A stretch of 64,000 nt of DNA from Staphylococcus sp. IVB6181 (GTDB lineage Bacteria > Bacillota > Bacilli > Staphylococcales > Staphylococcaceae): NCBI RefSeq assembly GCF_025561445.1, contig NZ_CP095096.1:2676001-2740000 (forward strand), written 5' to 3'. This document shows, in pieces, positions 47,279-57,548 of this stretch. Within the stretch, counting starts at the first letter, position 1. Each line of letters begins with the position of its first letter. The notes below the pieces were generated by a model. That model ran no database searches, was not told the DNA's origin, and saw nothing but the letters and a program-made list of their open reading frames with translations. The position numbers were made by a program, and so were the translations under genes.

Positions 47279-48376
47279 TTAAACGTTGAATCTGAAGTGT
47301 ACAACGTCACCGTCTTGCATGATATAATCTTTACCTTCTAAGCGCATTTTACCTGCTTCTTTAGCACCTTGTTCACCTTTGTTATCTACAAAGTCTTGGT
47401 AGCTTGTAACTTCGGCACGGATGAATCCGCGTTCAAAGTCAGTATGGATGATACCCGCACATTGCGGTGCAGTCATGCCTGTTTTGAATGTCCAAGCACG
47501 TACTTCTTGTACACCTGCAGTGAAATATGTCGCAAGTCCTAATAAGTCGTATGTGCTGCGGATTAAACGGTCTAAACCTGGTTCTTCAATACCTAAGTCT
47601 TCTAAGAACATTTCTTTATCTTCATCGTCTAATGTCGCGATTTCTTCTTCGATTTTCGCGCTGATTACGATAACTTCTGAGCCTTCGTTATCAGCGTATT
47701 CTTTAATTGTTTTAACTTTTTCGTTATCCGCTTCATTCACTTCATCTTCGCCAACATTCGCAATATAAATCATTGGTTTTGAAGTTAAAAGCTGTGCTTG
47801 TTTAACGTATTTCGCATCTTCTTCATTGAATTCTAAACTGCGAATCGGATCTCCTGCTTCTAATGCTTCTTTAATACGTTCTAAAATACGTACTTCGTTA
47901 ACTGCATCTTTGTCTTTTTGACGTGCCATTTTTTCAAGTCTCGGCAAACGTTTGTCGACAGATTCTAAATCCGCAAGTACTAATTCCATATTGATAACTT
48001 CGATATCATCTAATGGATCTACACGTCCAGATACGTGTGTCACGTTATCATCATCGAATGCACGCACGACTTGGCAGATTGCATCTACTTCACGAATGTG
48101 AGATAAGAATTTATTTCCTAATCCTTCACCTTTAGAGGCACCTTTAACAATCCCTGCGATGTCTGTGAATTCGAAAGTTGTAGGAATTACTTTTTTCGGA
48201 TTAACGATGTCTGATAGTGCATCTAAACGTGAATCCGGTACTTCTACAATCCCAACGTTAGGATCAATCGTAGCGAATGGGTAGTTCGCCGCAAGTGCAC
48301 CCGCTTTTGTTATTGCATTAAATAGTGTAGACTTTCCGACGTTTGGTAAGCCTACGATACCAGCTGTTAAAGCCAT
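47279..48376 (-). CDS. ychF: redox-regulated ATPase YchF (Obg-like)
   Basis: 365 residues. P-loop GLPNVGKST at the N-terminus, switch II DIAGIVKGAS, a helical insertion and a C-terminal TGS domain ending DGDVVHFRFNV. YchF hydrolyses ATP, binds ribosomes and modulates stress responses. It overlaps the DUF951 gene by one base and belongs to the conserved parB-mscS-DUF951-ychF run. Confidence 0.95.
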   Translation of the reverse strand: MALTAGIVGLPNVGKSTLFNAITKAGALAANYPFATIDPNVGIVEVPDSRLDALSDIVNPKKVIPTTFEFTDIAGIVKGASKGEGLGNKFLSHIREVDAICQVVRAFDDDNVTHVSGRVDPLDDIEVINMELVLADLESVDKRLPRLEKMARQKDKDAVNEVRILERIKEALEAGDPIRSLEFNEEDAKYVKQAQLLTSKPMIYIANVGEDEVNEADNEKVKTIKEYADNEGSEVIVISAKIEEEIATLDDEDKEMFLEDLGIEEPGLDRLIRSTYDLLGLATYFTAGVQEVRAWTFKTGMTAPQCAGIIHTDFERGFIRAEVTSYQDFVDNKGEQGAKEAGKMRLEGKDYIMQDGDVVHFRFNV

Positions 48377-48588
48377 TAGTCATTCTCCTTCTTTTTCGTA
48401 TCATTTGATACAAGTATTTTCTTTAATTTCTTATTAAACTCTGTACGAGGCATCATAATACTTCGATTGCAATGTTCGCATTTAATTCTAATATCTGCAC
48501 CCATACGAATAATTTTAAATCGATTAGCGCCGCAAGCATGCGCCTTTTTCATCTCTACAATATCATTCAGACCATACTGAGCCACCAT
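48376..48588 (-). CDS. DUF951 family protein
   Basis: 70 residues. Starts MVAQYGLNDIVEMKK; a CEHC pair after an earlier HACG suggests a small zinc-binding domain. Conserved beside ychF in Firmicutes; function unknown. Confidence 0.88.
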   Translation of the reverse strand: MVAQYGLNDIVEMKKAHACGANRFKIIRMGADIRIKCEHCNRSIMMPRTEFNKKLKKILVSNDTKKKEND

Positions 48589-48617
48589 TTACAATCCTCC
48601 ATCATTATGAATTCTTA

Positions 48618-49505
48618 TCATTGAGGTTTCTGTCCATCAAACTGCATCATAATCGGAACAGGTGATTTAATTCCCTCTTGATTCAAGAAATTAGCAACCT
48701 CTTTACGCAAGATACGTGATCCTGGTACTGCATTATTCGGCGTTGTTTCAGCCGCAATTTTCAAGATGTATGCATTACCTGTTAAATCCTCAATACCGAG
48801 AATTTCAGGTTTTGAGACGAAGACATAGTAGCTTGAATGTAATGTATCCAAGAACTCCTTAAGTTTGCTTTCTACCTTATCGACATCTTCATCCATTGCA
48901 ATCGGCACTTCTATTAATGCCTTGCCGTTACTGATTGAGAAGTTGGTAATCTCTGACATCACGCTGTTCGGTAAAACTACTAATTCACCTGTATAAGCAT
49001 GAATGCGTGTTGAACGCAGACCAATGGACTGAACTGTCCCTTCAGTAATAGGAGTCCCGTTCAAGTTAATTTTAACATAATCACCTACATCAAAATGGTT
49101 CTCGAATATAATAAAGAAGCCAGTAATGATATCTTTTACAATCGTCTGTGCACCAAAGCCGATAGCTAAACCGACTACACCAGCTCCGGCTAAGAGACCT
49201 GTGACACTGATACCGAATTTTCCAAGTATCGTTGTCAGCACAATAAACCATACAACATAACGTACTACGTTTTTTAATAAGGCTGTCAGTGTGACAGAAC
49301 GTTTTCTGCCATGCGGATTGCGGTTTTGCAATTTAAAGAACTGATCAATTGATTTATTAACAAGGTTGATGATGATAATCGCAACTACAACGTAGATTAC
49401 AATCATAATCAGCTTGTTCAAGATGTCAGCATAGGTGTCTGGTTTTGTCAGGGGTTCAATAAGTGAATTGAACACACCTTGTAATGTATTCCAAAAGGTA
49501 TTCAA
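48618..49505 (-). CDS. small-conductance mechanosensitive channel, MscS family
   Basis: 295 residues. Three membrane segments, the glycine/alanine-rich pore helix GLLAGAGVVGLAIGFGAQTIV and the beta-domain with VGDYVKINL are typical of MscS/YkuT. Releases solutes on hypo-osmotic shock. TTG start at 49503-49505 is chosen because a perfect AGGAGG precedes it; the upstream ATG at 49550 would place that site inside the gene. Confidence 0.9.
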   Translation of the reverse strand: MNTFWNTLQGVFNSLIEPLTKPDTYADILNKLIMIVIYVVVAIIIINLVNKSIDQFFKLQNRNPHGRKRSVTLTALLKNVVRYVVWFIVLTTILGKFGISVTGLLAGAGVVGLAIGFGAQTIVKDIITGFFIIFENHFDVGDYVKINLNGTPITEGTVQSIGLRSTRIHAYTGELVVLPNSVMSEITNFSISNGKALIEVPIAMDEDVDKVESKLKEFLDTLHSSYYVFVSKPEILGIEDLTGNAYILKIAAETTPNNAVPGSRILRKEVANFLNQEGIKSPVPIMMQFDGQKPQ

Positions 49506-49567
49506 ATAATCGTCCTCCTGTCCTTTAACAACAAATATATATTTTACCATGAATAAAACATAATTTC

Positions 49568-50380
49568 TTATGATTCACTATTTAATTGTTGTATTAAACG
49601 CATGAATTCCTCCTCTGACTTAAACTCAAAGGTAATTTGTCCTTTATTCTTTTTCGTAGTAATCGCGACTTTTGTGCCATAGTGTTCTTGAAGCAGACGT
49701 TCTTGTCTTTGAATCATGCGCGGTTTCTTTTGACTAGCTGCTTGTGTTGTCTGCTTTGTATCAGATGTCATTTCAGACAAATATTGTTCTAGATAACGGA
49801 CACTCCATGATGCTTTCATTGCTTGTTCAGCAACTTGTTTCATCAATGCCTCGTCTTTTAAAATCAATAAAGTTCTGCCGTGTGCACCTGATAACCGACC
49901 GTCTTCTACCCATTTTGCGATAGATTCAGGCAAGTTCAGCAATCGCAGCATATTGGCAATATAGGGCCGTGATTTTCCTAGACGCTGTGCGACGTCTTTT
50001 TGTGTCAAATGCAGATCATCCATCAGTTTACGGTAGCTTTTCGCTTCTTCTATTGCATTCAAATCTTCACGCTGCAAGTTCTCTATAATCGCCAGTTCCA
50101 TCATCTCAGCATCTGTCATTGTTTTAACGATAGCCGGAATTTCAGTCTTCCCAGCTTTTTTAGAGGCTCTGAAACGCCGCTCTCCTACAACAATATGATA
50201 GCCTTGTACGGTTTTGCGCAAGATGATGGGCTGCAAAACACCATGTTCACGAATTGAAGCCGCAAGATCGTCTAGCTTCAAATCATCAAAATGTTTTCTA
50301 GGCTGATACGGATTCGGCCGTATTTTATCTAAAGCTACACTTTCAACTTTGTGTTCTTGCTCATTACTCGAGTCATGCAC
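49568..50380 (-). CDS. parB: chromosome partitioning protein ParB/Spo0J
   Basis: 270 residues. N-terminal ParB/CTPase domain with IRPNPYQPRK, LQPIILRK and GERRFRA, central HTH for parS (TQKDVAQRLGKSRPYIAN) and a C-terminal dimerisation segment. Loads SMC at origin-proximal parS sites. GTG start at 50380 after GAGGTGA. No soj/parA gene is adjacent, as is usual in staphylococci; a second ParB-like protein (Noc) lies at 62.7-63.5 kb. Confidence 0.92.
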   Translation of the reverse strand: MHDSSNEQEHKVESVALDKIRPNPYQPRKHFDDLKLDDLAASIREHGVLQPIILRKTVQGYHIVVGERRFRASKKAGKTEIPAIVKTMTDAEMMELAIIENLQREDLNAIEEAKSYRKLMDDLHLTQKDVAQRLGKSRPYIANMLRLLNLPESIAKWVEDGRLSGAHGRTLLILKDEALMKQVAEQAMKASWSVRYLEQYLSEMTSDTKQTTQAASQKKPRMIQRQERLLQEHYGTKVAITTKKNKGQITFEFKSEEEFMRLIQQLNSES

Positions 50381-50534
50381 GTTTCAGTCACCTCGCTTTG
50401 TTTTAAATTGAACATTATTAGTCCAAATTCTTATTTTTGTTCCTCTCTTATTGTATGAAAAATAGCGCACGCAATAAAGCAATTTTTCTTGTGAACTCTA
50501 AAAACTAGCCCAAAGTATGAGGGTTGAAAATAAA

Positions 50535-50549
50535 AATTTTCAAAAAATT
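50535..50549 (+). promoter_or_regulatory. CodY box 1 upstream of the met operon
   Basis: AATTTTCAAAAAATT matches the CodY consensus AATTTTCWGAAAATT at 14 of 15 positions. Confidence 0.55.
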
Positions 50550-50612
50550 TTAAATTCCTTTATCCCTTGATACTCTAGGGGTTAACTCGGTTTTTATTTT
50601 CAGTATAGACCT

Positions 50613-50660
50613 ACTATTCTGAAAATTCTGTTGACAAACGATTCAGAACCAATATACAAT
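50613..50660 (+). promoter_or_regulatory. met operon promoter with adjacent CodY box 2
   Basis: The reverse complement of 50613-50627 reads AATTTTCAGAATAGT, 13 of 15 to CodY consensus. It ends four bases before TTGACA (50631-50636), which pairs with TATACA at 50653-50658 (16-base spacer) or TACAAT at 50655-50660 (18). CodY would repress when branched-chain amino acids and GTP are high. Confidence 0.7.
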
Positions 50661-50719
50661 GTGGTCATCAACAAAAAAACAAAACATTTTTCACCAAGAA
50701 TGACAATTGAATATCGTTT

Positions 50720-51117
50720 CTAAACACGATAATAAGGAAAGTAGAACTTACACTGCTGGCACAGAGAGCTTCCGTCCGCTGAAAGGAGGCACAGAAAGAA
50801 AGTTTGAAAATGGCCTTGGAGTGGTGGTGTCGATATGAGGCATCAACGGGGGCGCCCGTTACAGCGCTACAGTATTAACATTTTTGCATAATGGCGTACT
50901 GGAATGACGCATAACGTTATTTTAAAAAATCTTGCAGCGATTGCTGATATATAGATAACGTACCACGGACTTCAGTATCTGCCATGAACAGATTTAGCGT
51001 ACTGGAAGAGGTTGCTTTAGCAATAAAGCAGCGAATTAAGGTGGTACCGCGAAGCTCAAGCTTTCGTCCTTTACATCCGAATCTTTTTTCGGGTTTAAAG
51101 GACGGAAGCTTTTTTTC
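50720..51117 (+). promoter_or_regulatory. methionine T-box leader of the met operon
   Basis: A full T-box leader: stem I with CAGAGAG and GCTGAAAGGAGGCAC, specifier ATG at 50810-50812 in a GAAAATGG context, and the T-box AAGGTGGTACCGCG at 51038-51051. The terminator is the 15-base stem AGCTTTCGTCCTTTA / TAAAGGACGGAAGCT (51059-51110) followed by a T-run. Uncharged tRNA-Met should pair with ATG and the T-box and open the operon. Regulation of staphylococcal met genes by such a T-box is established. Confidence 0.95.
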
Positions 51118-51192
51118 GTGGTCAGCTTCCCTCCTTAGTTCCAGACCTTCCGCAGCCAAAAGCAATCTCAATAACTAAAGGAGTGTATTTCA

Positions 51193-52365
51193 ATGTCACT
51201 ATCACCAGAAACAAATTTAATTAAGTACCATCAATTCCCGAACATTGCAGCAGCCAACCCGCCACTTTACGACTCATCGACTTTCCCGACAGCATTGATC
51301 GGTTCAGAGGTCCCTTACGATTACGCAAGATCAGGTCATCCGAACAGAGCATTGTTAGAAGAAAAGCTTGCAGCCTTAGAAGATGCCGAGTACGGAATCG
51401 CATACAACTCAGGAATCGGCGCAATTTCAGCAGTCTTCTTCTTACTGAAAGCCGGAGACCACTTAATTATTCCTAACGATGTATACGGCGGAACATATCG
51501 CCTATGCGAACATGTATTGCCAGGATTTAATATCGAGGTCACAGCTGTTGATACAACCAATCCATTAGAAGTGGAGCAAGCGATTCAAGACAATACGAAA
51601 TTGATTCACCTTGAAACACCTTCTAACCCATTGTTTAAAGTGACAGATATCCAAGCGATTACAGAAATAGCGAAAGCACATGATGTACTCGTTTCAGTGG
51701 ATAACACTTTCTTAACACCGTTATCGCAAAAGCCGCTGCATTTAGGTGCAGACATCGTCATCCACAGTGCAACGAAATTCTTAAGCGGCCACAGTGATTT
51801 AATCGCCGGTGCAGTAGTTACAAATAATGCGGAAGTTGCGGAATCTTTGAGATTCCTGCAAAACACTTTAGGAAGCGGATTATCAGCTCAAGATAGTTGG
51901 ACATTAACGAAACATCTTAAAACGCTTTATGTCCGCTGGAATCAATCAGTGAAAAACACTGAAAAAATCGTTGAATTCTTAAGAACACGCCCTGAAATTA
52001 CTGACGTGTATTACCCAGGAAATGATGACATTAACCAACGCCAAGCTGAAAACGGCGGTGCAGTACTCGGCTTTAGATTAAGCGACCCTGATAAAGTGCC
52101 GACATTCGCTAAAGCCTTGAAAATCCCGCAAATCGCAGTCAGCTTAGGCGGCATTCAAACCATCGTATCTCATCCAGCCACAATGTCGCATGCTTCTGTT
52201 CCAGAAGATGTGCGCAACGAACGCGGAATAACGTTCGATCTATTGAGACTGAGTGTGGGCTTAGAAGACCCAGACGAGTTGATAGCAGATTTTGAAGCAG
52301 CATTGGAGGAAGCATACTATGAGCCGATTTCTACAAACTTTGAGCAACAACGTATTAGTAGCTGA
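51193..52365 (+). CDS. metC: cystathionine beta-lyase-type PLP enzyme (MetC-like)
   Basis: 390 residues of the Cys/Met metabolism PLP family: YDYARSGHPNRALLEEKL, the PLP lysine in HSATKFLSGHSDL and LGGIQTIVSHPATMSH. By eye it follows staphylococcal MetC (cystathionine to homocysteine) better than MetI, for example NPPLYDSSTF and IPNDVYGGTYRL. In S. aureus the operon begins with metI and then metC; here only this one gene precedes metF. It could therefore be bifunctional, or metI lies elsewhere. ATG 51193; its 3' end overlaps metF by 47 bases. Confidence 0.8.
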   Translation: MSLSPETNLIKYHQFPNIAAANPPLYDSSTFPTALIGSEVPYDYARSGHPNRALLEEKLAALEDAEYGIAYNSGIGAISAVFFLLKAGDHLIIPNDVYGGTYRLCEHVLPGFNIEVTAVDTTNPLEVEQAIQDNTKLIHLETPSNPLFKVTDIQAITEIAKAHDVLVSVDNTFLTPLSQKPLHLGADIVIHSATKFLSGHSDLIAGAVVTNNAEVAESLRFLQNTLGSGLSAQDSWTLTKHLKTLYVRWNQSVKNTEKIVEFLRTRPEITDVYYPGNDDINQRQAENGGAVLGFRLSDPDKVPTFAKALKIPQIAVSLGGIQTIVSHPATMSHASVPEDVRNERGITFDLLRLSVGLEDPDELIADFEAALEEAYYEPISTNFEQQRISS

Positions 52366-54160
52366 CGGTGCAATAGGAACGATTCTCTACTCAGAAGGGA
52401 TCGATACTTGTCCTGAAGCATATAACCTGACACACCCTAAGAAAATAGAACAAATTCATCGATCTTACATTGAAGCTGGTGCAGATGTGATTCAAACCAA
52501 TACTTATGGTGCTAACTTCGAAAAACTTCAAGTTTTCGGGTTGGAACACCAAGTGAAAGATATCATTCGTGCCGGCGTAAGAATAGCAAAGCAAGCAGCC
52601 AATGAAGACACTTTTATATTAGGAACTGTTGGAGGTTTTAAAGGTGTGAAACAAAATGAATTGTCGCTTTCGACAATCCTTTATCACACTGATATTCAAA
52701 TTGAAACATTGATAGACGAGGGTGTCGACGCACTCCTCTTTGAAACTTACTATGATTTAAACGAACTCTTGCAAGTGATCAGAGCGACGAAGAAAAAGTA
52801 TAACATTCCTGTTATCGCACAATTAACCGCTTCTAGCACCAACTACTTGCAAGACGGAACTGAAATTAACGAAGCATTAAAACAAGTGGAAGCTGAAGGT
52901 GCAGATGTCATCGGCTTAAACTGCCACCATGGCCCGCACCACATGCAGCAATCTTTCACACATATCGAGATTCCGCAGCACGCGATTCTCTCATGTTATC
53001 CGAATGCCAGCCTTCTTGATTTTGAAGACTCAGCCATTCATTACAGCGATAACGCCGCATACTTTGGAAAAATTGCGGAAACCTTAGTGAAAGAAGGCGT
53101 CCACTTAATCGGCGGGTGCTGCGGTACCACACCTGAACATATCCGCTTCATCAAACAAGCGGTGAAAGGTTTGAAACCGGCTTTAGAAAAGAAAGTCATC
53201 CCGATCAGAAGAAAAAGCAATTACCCTTCTATCCCGGTGCAAAAAGACAATCTGACAACTAAAGTCAAAGCAGGCCCGACAGTTATTGTAGAACTTGATA
53301 CACCGAAACACTTAGACACAACCAAATTCTTTGCCAATGTCAAAAAGTTAGACAAAGCGAAAATCGACGCGATTACATTAGCAGACAACTCGCTAGCAAC
53401 CGTTCGTGTCAGCAACATCGCAGCTGCCAGTATTATTAAGCAGAATTACAATATTGAACCGCTCGTGCACATTACCTGCAGAGACAGAAATTTAATCGGT
53501 TTACAATCTCACTTGCTCGGCCTATCACTGCTCGGCATCAATGAGATACTCGCGATTACAGGTGACCCATCTAAAGTGGGGCATCTGCCAGGTGCATCGA
53601 ATGTTTATGATGTAAATTCTAAAGGCTTAGCTGAACTTGCTGTACGTTTCAACGACGGCCTTAACATTGACGGCGGCGCATTGAAAACAAAAACCAACTT
53701 CAATATTGCCGGTGCATTCAATCCGAATGTCCGCAAGATGGAAGCAGCAATCAAACGGTTAGATAAGAAAGTCGACAGCGGTATGAATTACTTTATTACA
53801 CAGCCGGTTTACACGGTCGAACGTATTAAAGAAATCGCTGAAAAGACTGCACATCTCGATACACCGTTCTTTATCGGTATCATGCCGATCACAAGTTATC
53901 GAAACGCACAATTCTTACACAATGAAGTGCCTGGCATTTCATTGCCAGATGAAGTATTAGAACAGTTTGAAGCGGTCAAAGATGATAAACAAAAAACCAA
54001 AGAATTAAGCTTGCGCATCTGCCGCAAACTTATTGATGAAGTGATACAACACTTTAACGGTCTTTATCTGATTACACCTTTCGAACAAGTAGATTATTCA
54101 CTCGAACTCTCAACTTATTTTAAAACTCAAACTGAAAAAAACCAGGAGGCAATAATATGA
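52319..54160 (+). CDS. metF: bifunctional homocysteine S-methyltransferase / methylenetetrahydrofolate reductase
   Basis: 613 residues. N-terminal homocysteine methyltransferase domain with zinc ligands in GLNCHHG and [10 protein letters not shown] (about residues 1-290); C-terminal MTHFR barrel (about 310-600) with ITCRDRN and ITGDP motifs. Supplies 5-methyl-tetrahydrofolate to MetE. ATG 52319 is chosen because GGAGGAAGC lies upstream; the frame extends to 52292 without a site. It overlaps metE by four bases. Confidence 0.93.
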   Translation: MSRFLQTLSNNVLVADGAIGTILYSEGIDTCPEAYNLTHPKKIEQIHRSYIEAGADVIQTNTYGANFEKLQVFGLEHQVKDIIRAGVRIAKQAANEDTFILGTVGGFKGVKQNELSLSTILYHTDIQIETLIDEGVDALLFETYYDLNELLQVIRATKKKYNIPVIAQLTASSTNYLQDGTEINEALKQVEAEGADVIGLNCHHGPHHMQQSFTHIEIPQHAILSCYPNASLLDFEDSAIHYSDNAAYFGKIAETLVKEGVHLIGGCCGTTPEHIRFIKQAVKGLKPALEKKVIPIRRKSNYPSIPVQKDNLTTKVKAGPTVIVELDTPKHLDTTKFFANVKKLDKAKIDAITLADNSLATVRVSNIAAASIIKQNYNIEPLVHITCRDRNLIGLQSHLLGLSLLGINEILAITGDPSKVGHLPGASNVYDVNSKGLAELAVRFNDGLNIDGGALKTKTNFNIAGAFNPNVRKMEAAIKRLDKKVDSGMNYFITQPVYTVERIKEIAEKTAHLDTPFFIGIMPITSYRNAQFLHNEVPGISLPDEVLEQFEAVKDDKQKTKELSLRICRKLIDEVIQHFNGLYLITPFEQVDYSLELSTYFKTQTEKNQEAII

Positions 54161-56400
54161 CAATTAAAACAGCTAATATCGGATTCCCACGTTTAGGACG
54201 CAAAAGAGAATGGAAAAAAGCAATCGAAAGTTACTGGGCAGGCAAAACAAACTATGATGAATTAACAACTACATTAAACGACTTGCACAAAGAAAACTTA
54301 TTATTACAAAAACACTACAACATCGACAGTGTACCAGTTGGAGATTTCTCATTATATGACCACGTTTTAGACGTATCATTATTATTCAACATCATTCCAG
54401 AACGTTTCCAAGGTCAAGAAGTTAATGATGATTTATTATTCGATATCGCACGCGGTACTAAAGAAAACGTAGCAAGTGCTTTAATCAAATGGTTCAACAC
54501 TAACTACCACTACATCGTACCTGAATGGGACAACGTAGAACCTAAATTAAACCGCAATGTCTTATTAGAACGTTTCGAATTTGCAAAACAATTAAATGTG
54601 AATGCACACCCAGTGATCTTAGGTCCTGTAACATTCGTTCAATTATCACGCGGCGGAGAACAATCATTTGAAGAAAAAATCGAAGCATTGCTTCCATTAT
54701 ACAAAGAAGTATTACAATCACTTGTTGATGCAGGTGCTGAATACATCCAAATCGATGAACCTGTATTAGTTACAGATAACGCAAAAGAATTACAAGACGT
54801 TACACGTCATGTCTATGACTACTTCGAAAAAGCTGGATTAGCTGACAAATTAGTCATCCAAACTTACTTCGAACATGTTGATTTAGACTTCGTCAACACA
54901 TTACCAGTTAAAGGTTTCGGTTTAGACTTCGTTCATGACCGCGGCGAAAACTTAAAACAAATCAAAGAAGGCAAATTATCTAAAGATAAAGCTTTATATG
55001 CAGGTATTATCGACGGCCGCAACGTATGGGCTGCAGATATCGAAGCGAAAAAAGAATTAATCGAAACATTAGAAAACTATACAGACGAATTAGTCATCCA
55101 ACCTTCTTCTTCTTTATTACACGTACCTGTTTCATTAGATCATGAAGAATTAGATGAATCTATCGAAGAAGGCTTAAGCTTTGCGACTGAAAAATTAGAC
55201 GAATTAGACGCTTTAAAACGTGTTATCAACGATAATGACAGCGAAAAATACGATCAATTAAAAGCAGCTTACGAACGCTTCCAAAACCAAGCATTCAAAA
55301 ACCTTGAATATGACTTTGACAGCGTACGTACACATCGTGAATCAGCATTCCCTGAACGTAAAAAAGTTCAAGATGCACGCTTAAAATTACCAGAATTACC
55401 AACAACAACAATCGGATCATTCCCGCAAACTAAAGAAGTTCGTAAAAAACGTGCAGACTGGAAAAACCACCGCATCAGCGATGAAGAATATAACCAATTC
55501 TTACGCGATGAAATCGCACGCTGGATTCAAATCCAAGAAGATATCGGCTTAGACGTATTCGTTCATGGTGAATTCGAACGTAACGACATGGTTGAGTTCT
55601 TCGGCGAAAGATTACAAGGCTTCTTAGTTACTAAATACGGTTGGGTTCAATCATACGGTTCTCGTGCGGTTAAACCACCAGTTATCTACGGAGACGTTAA
55701 ATGGACTAAACCAATCACAGTGGAGGAAACAGCTTATGCTCAAAGCTTAACTGACCACCCTGTAAAAGGTATGTTGACTGGTCCAGTTACAATCTTAAAC
55801 TGGTCATTCGAACGTGTAGACATTCCGCGTCATGAAGTTCAAGATCAAATCGCTTTAGCAATCAACGAAGAAGTATTAGCACTTGAAGATGCTGGTATTA
55901 AAATTATCCAAGTAGACGAACCAGCATTACGTGAAGGTTTACCATTACGCTCTGAGTTCCATGAAGAGTACTTAAGCCAAGCATTGCATTCATTCCGCTT
56001 AGCTACATCTTCAGTGGCGGATGCGACACAAATTCATACGCATATGTGCTATTCTCAATTCGGCGAAATCATCCATACAATCCACGACTTGGATGCAGAT
56101 GTTATCTCAATCGAAACATCACGCAGTCATGGTGCTTTAATCAAAGACTTCGAGGATGTAACGTATGATTTAGGTATCGGATTAGGTGTATATGATATCC
56201 ACAGTCCGCGTATCCCGACTGAAGAAGAAATCACAGTTGCGATTAACCGTGGTTTACAAGAAATCGACCGTTCATTATTCTGGGTTAACCCAGACTGCGG
56301 CTTGAAAACACGTAATGAAGATCAAGTAAAAGAAGCATTAACAGTTTTAGTTTCAGCAGTTAAAAAATTAAGAAATAAAGAAGGACAAGAAACAGCGTAA
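54157..56400 (+). CDS. metE: cobalamin-independent methionine synthase
   Basis: 747 residues, the usual length. Two barrels; zinc ligands in HTHMCYSQ (His, Cys) and NPDCGLKTR (Cys), with [12 protein letters not shown] opening the catalytic half. Transfers methyl from methyl-tetrahydropteroyl-glutamate to homocysteine. ATG within the metF stop, preceded by CAGGAGGC. Codon use is strongly biased, as expected for an abundant enzyme. Confidence 0.97.
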   Translation: MTIKTANIGFPRLGRKREWKKAIESYWAGKTNYDELTTTLNDLHKENLLLQKHYNIDSVPVGDFSLYDHVLDVSLLFNIIPERFQGQEVNDDLLFDIARGTKENVASALIKWFNTNYHYIVPEWDNVEPKLNRNVLLERFEFAKQLNVNAHPVILGPVTFVQLSRGGEQSFEEKIEALLPLYKEVLQSLVDAGAEYIQIDEPVLVTDNAKELQDVTRHVYDYFEKAGLADKLVIQTYFEHVDLDFVNTLPVKGFGLDFVHDRGENLKQIKEGKLSKDKALYAGIIDGRNVWAADIEAKKELIETLENYTDELVIQPSSSLLHVPVSLDHEELDESIEEGLSFATEKLDELDALKRVINDNDSEKYDQLKAAYERFQNQAFKNLEYDFDSVRTHRESAFPERKKVQDARLKLPELPTTTIGSFPQTKEVRKKRADWKNHRISDEEYNQFLRDEIARWIQIQEDIGLDVFVHGEFERNDMVEFFGERLQGFLVTKYGWVQSYGSRAVKPPVIYGDVKWTKPITVEETAYAQSLTDHPVKGMLTGPVTILNWSFERVDIPRHEVQDQIALAINEEVLALEDAGIKIIQVDEPALREGLPLRSEFHEEYLSQALHSFRLATSSVADATQIHTHMCYSQFGEIIHTIHDLDADVISIETSRSHGALIKDFEDVTYDLGIGLGVYDIHSPRIPTEEEITVAINRGLQEIDRSLFWVNPDCGLKTRNEDQVKEALTVLVSAVKKLRNKEGQETA

Positions 56401-56413
56401 TACAAGTTTCAAC

Positions 56414-56478
56414 TTTATAGGCAAAGGCTTGCTAGTGGGAGAGCAGTCTCAAGTACCACTAGTCAGCCAACCTATAAA
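56414..56478 (+). ncRNA. nested structured hairpin between metE and the cyclase gene
   Basis: Three nested helices: TTTATAGG (56414-56421) / CCTATAAA (56471-56478), GGCTTGCTAGTGG (56426-56438) / CCACTAGTCAGCC (56456-56468) with one mismatch, and GAGA (56439-56442) / TCTC (56447-56450). No poly-T follows. Probably an mRNA structure that separates metE from the next gene (processing, stability or partial termination); I match it to no known RNA family. Confidence 0.55.
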
Positions 56479-56538
56479 ATAACCGCCATACATTTCAAAA
56501 AGCACCAAAAACAAATCAGTCAGTAAGAGGTGTTCAAG

Positions 56539-57288
56539 ATGAGTTATCCTTTATGGGATCAGCTGAAAAGTTTGAAAGAAAATGAATGGGTGGATTTAAC
56601 ACATACATTCGATTCAGACAGTCCACATTTCAGCGCATTAGAAGCAGCATACATTGATACGATCAGTACAGTTAAAGAAAATGGTTATTTTGTACAAAGA
56701 TGGAGTGTTGCCACACAATATGGTACACACATTGATGCCCCCATCCACTTTGTAGAAAACAGAAGATATTTGCATGAATTAGATTTAAAAGAATTAGTAT
56801 TGCCATTAATTGTTCTCGACTATTCTAAAGAAGTTGCGGAAAATCCCGATTTCCGTTTAACTAAGCAGCATTTATTAGAATGGGAACAAGCAAACGGCCG
56901 TATTGAACCAGATACATTCGTCGCATTCCGCAGTGATTGGTCACACCGCTGGCCGAATGTGGAACAATTTGAGAATAAAGATGCAGAAGGCAATCCCCAC
57001 GCACCCGGATGGTCACTCGATGCATTGCAATTCTTATTAGAAGAACGCGGCGTACGTTCAGTAGGCCATGAAACATTCGATACAGACGCTTCAGTCGATG
57101 TCGCAAAACACGGCGATTTAATCGGTGAACGTTATGTACTGGGACAAGATACGTTCCAAATTGAGTTATTAACTAACTTAGACCGACTCCCTCAAAGAGG
57201 CGCAGTCATTTATACCATCAGTCCAAAACCGGCAGATGCACCAGGATTCCCGGTCCGTGCATTTGCGATTACACCAAACAAGCAGTAA
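56539..57288 (+). CDS. cyclase family protein (kynurenine-formamidase-like)
   Basis: 249 residues of the metal-dependent cyclase superfamily: the signature QYGTHIDAPIHF (HxGTHxDxPxHF type) near residues 60-71, and a late GHETFDTDAS. Such enzymes hydrolyse amide or ester-like bonds; the substrate here is unknown, and no tryptophan catabolism genes are nearby. ATG 56539 follows AGAGGTG; a GTG at 56530 is less likely. Being 138 bases after metE it may be read from the met promoter, where S. aureus has a different last gene. Confidence 0.82.
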   Translation: MSYPLWDQLKSLKENEWVDLTHTFDSDSPHFSALEAAYIDTISTVKENGYFVQRWSVATQYGTHIDAPIHFVENRRYLHELDLKELVLPLIVLDYSKEVAENPDFRLTKQHLLEWEQANGRIEPDTFVAFRSDWSHRWPNVEQFENKDAEGNPHAPGWSLDALQFLLEERGVRSVGHETFDTDASVDVAKHGDLIGERYVLGQDTFQIELLTNLDRLPQRGAVIYTISPKPADAPGFPVRAFAITPNKQ

Positions 57289-57381
57289 TGGACCGCGATC
57301 ATCCATTACACGCTGCCATTATTAAATTTTAAAAACGACTCCTTAAAAGTTATGAGTAAATACAATAAAAAGTTGGCTACG

Positions 57382-57523
57382 TTGCCCTGGGTCCTCAGGA
57401 ATTGGGGCAATGAATCGCCACTGTTCTTAAACCCGATAAGAACATTTCTTTTCATAATCCATACTATTTCTAACCCGATACGAAATAGTAAAATTAAAAA
57501 CCGCCTATTTCCCGATATTAGGC
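57382..57523 (+). ncRNA. array of hairpins, three with a shared CCCGAT loop
   Basis: Stem TTGCCC / GGGCAA (57382-57410) with inner CCTG/CAGG is followed by three hairpins whose loops all contain CCCGAT: 57423-57443 (GTTCTTA / TAAGAAC), 57463-57489 (ACTATTTC / GAAATAGT) and 57503-57523 (GCCTA / TAGGC). Stems differ but loops agree, so selection on loop sequence is implied. A T-run (CCTTTTTTAC) at 57533-57542 could end the transcript. C-rich loops are typical of staphylococcal sRNAs that pair with Shine-Dalgarno sequences; this reading is inference. Confidence 0.5.
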
Positions 57524-57548
57524 AAACTATACTCCTTTTTTACTACTA

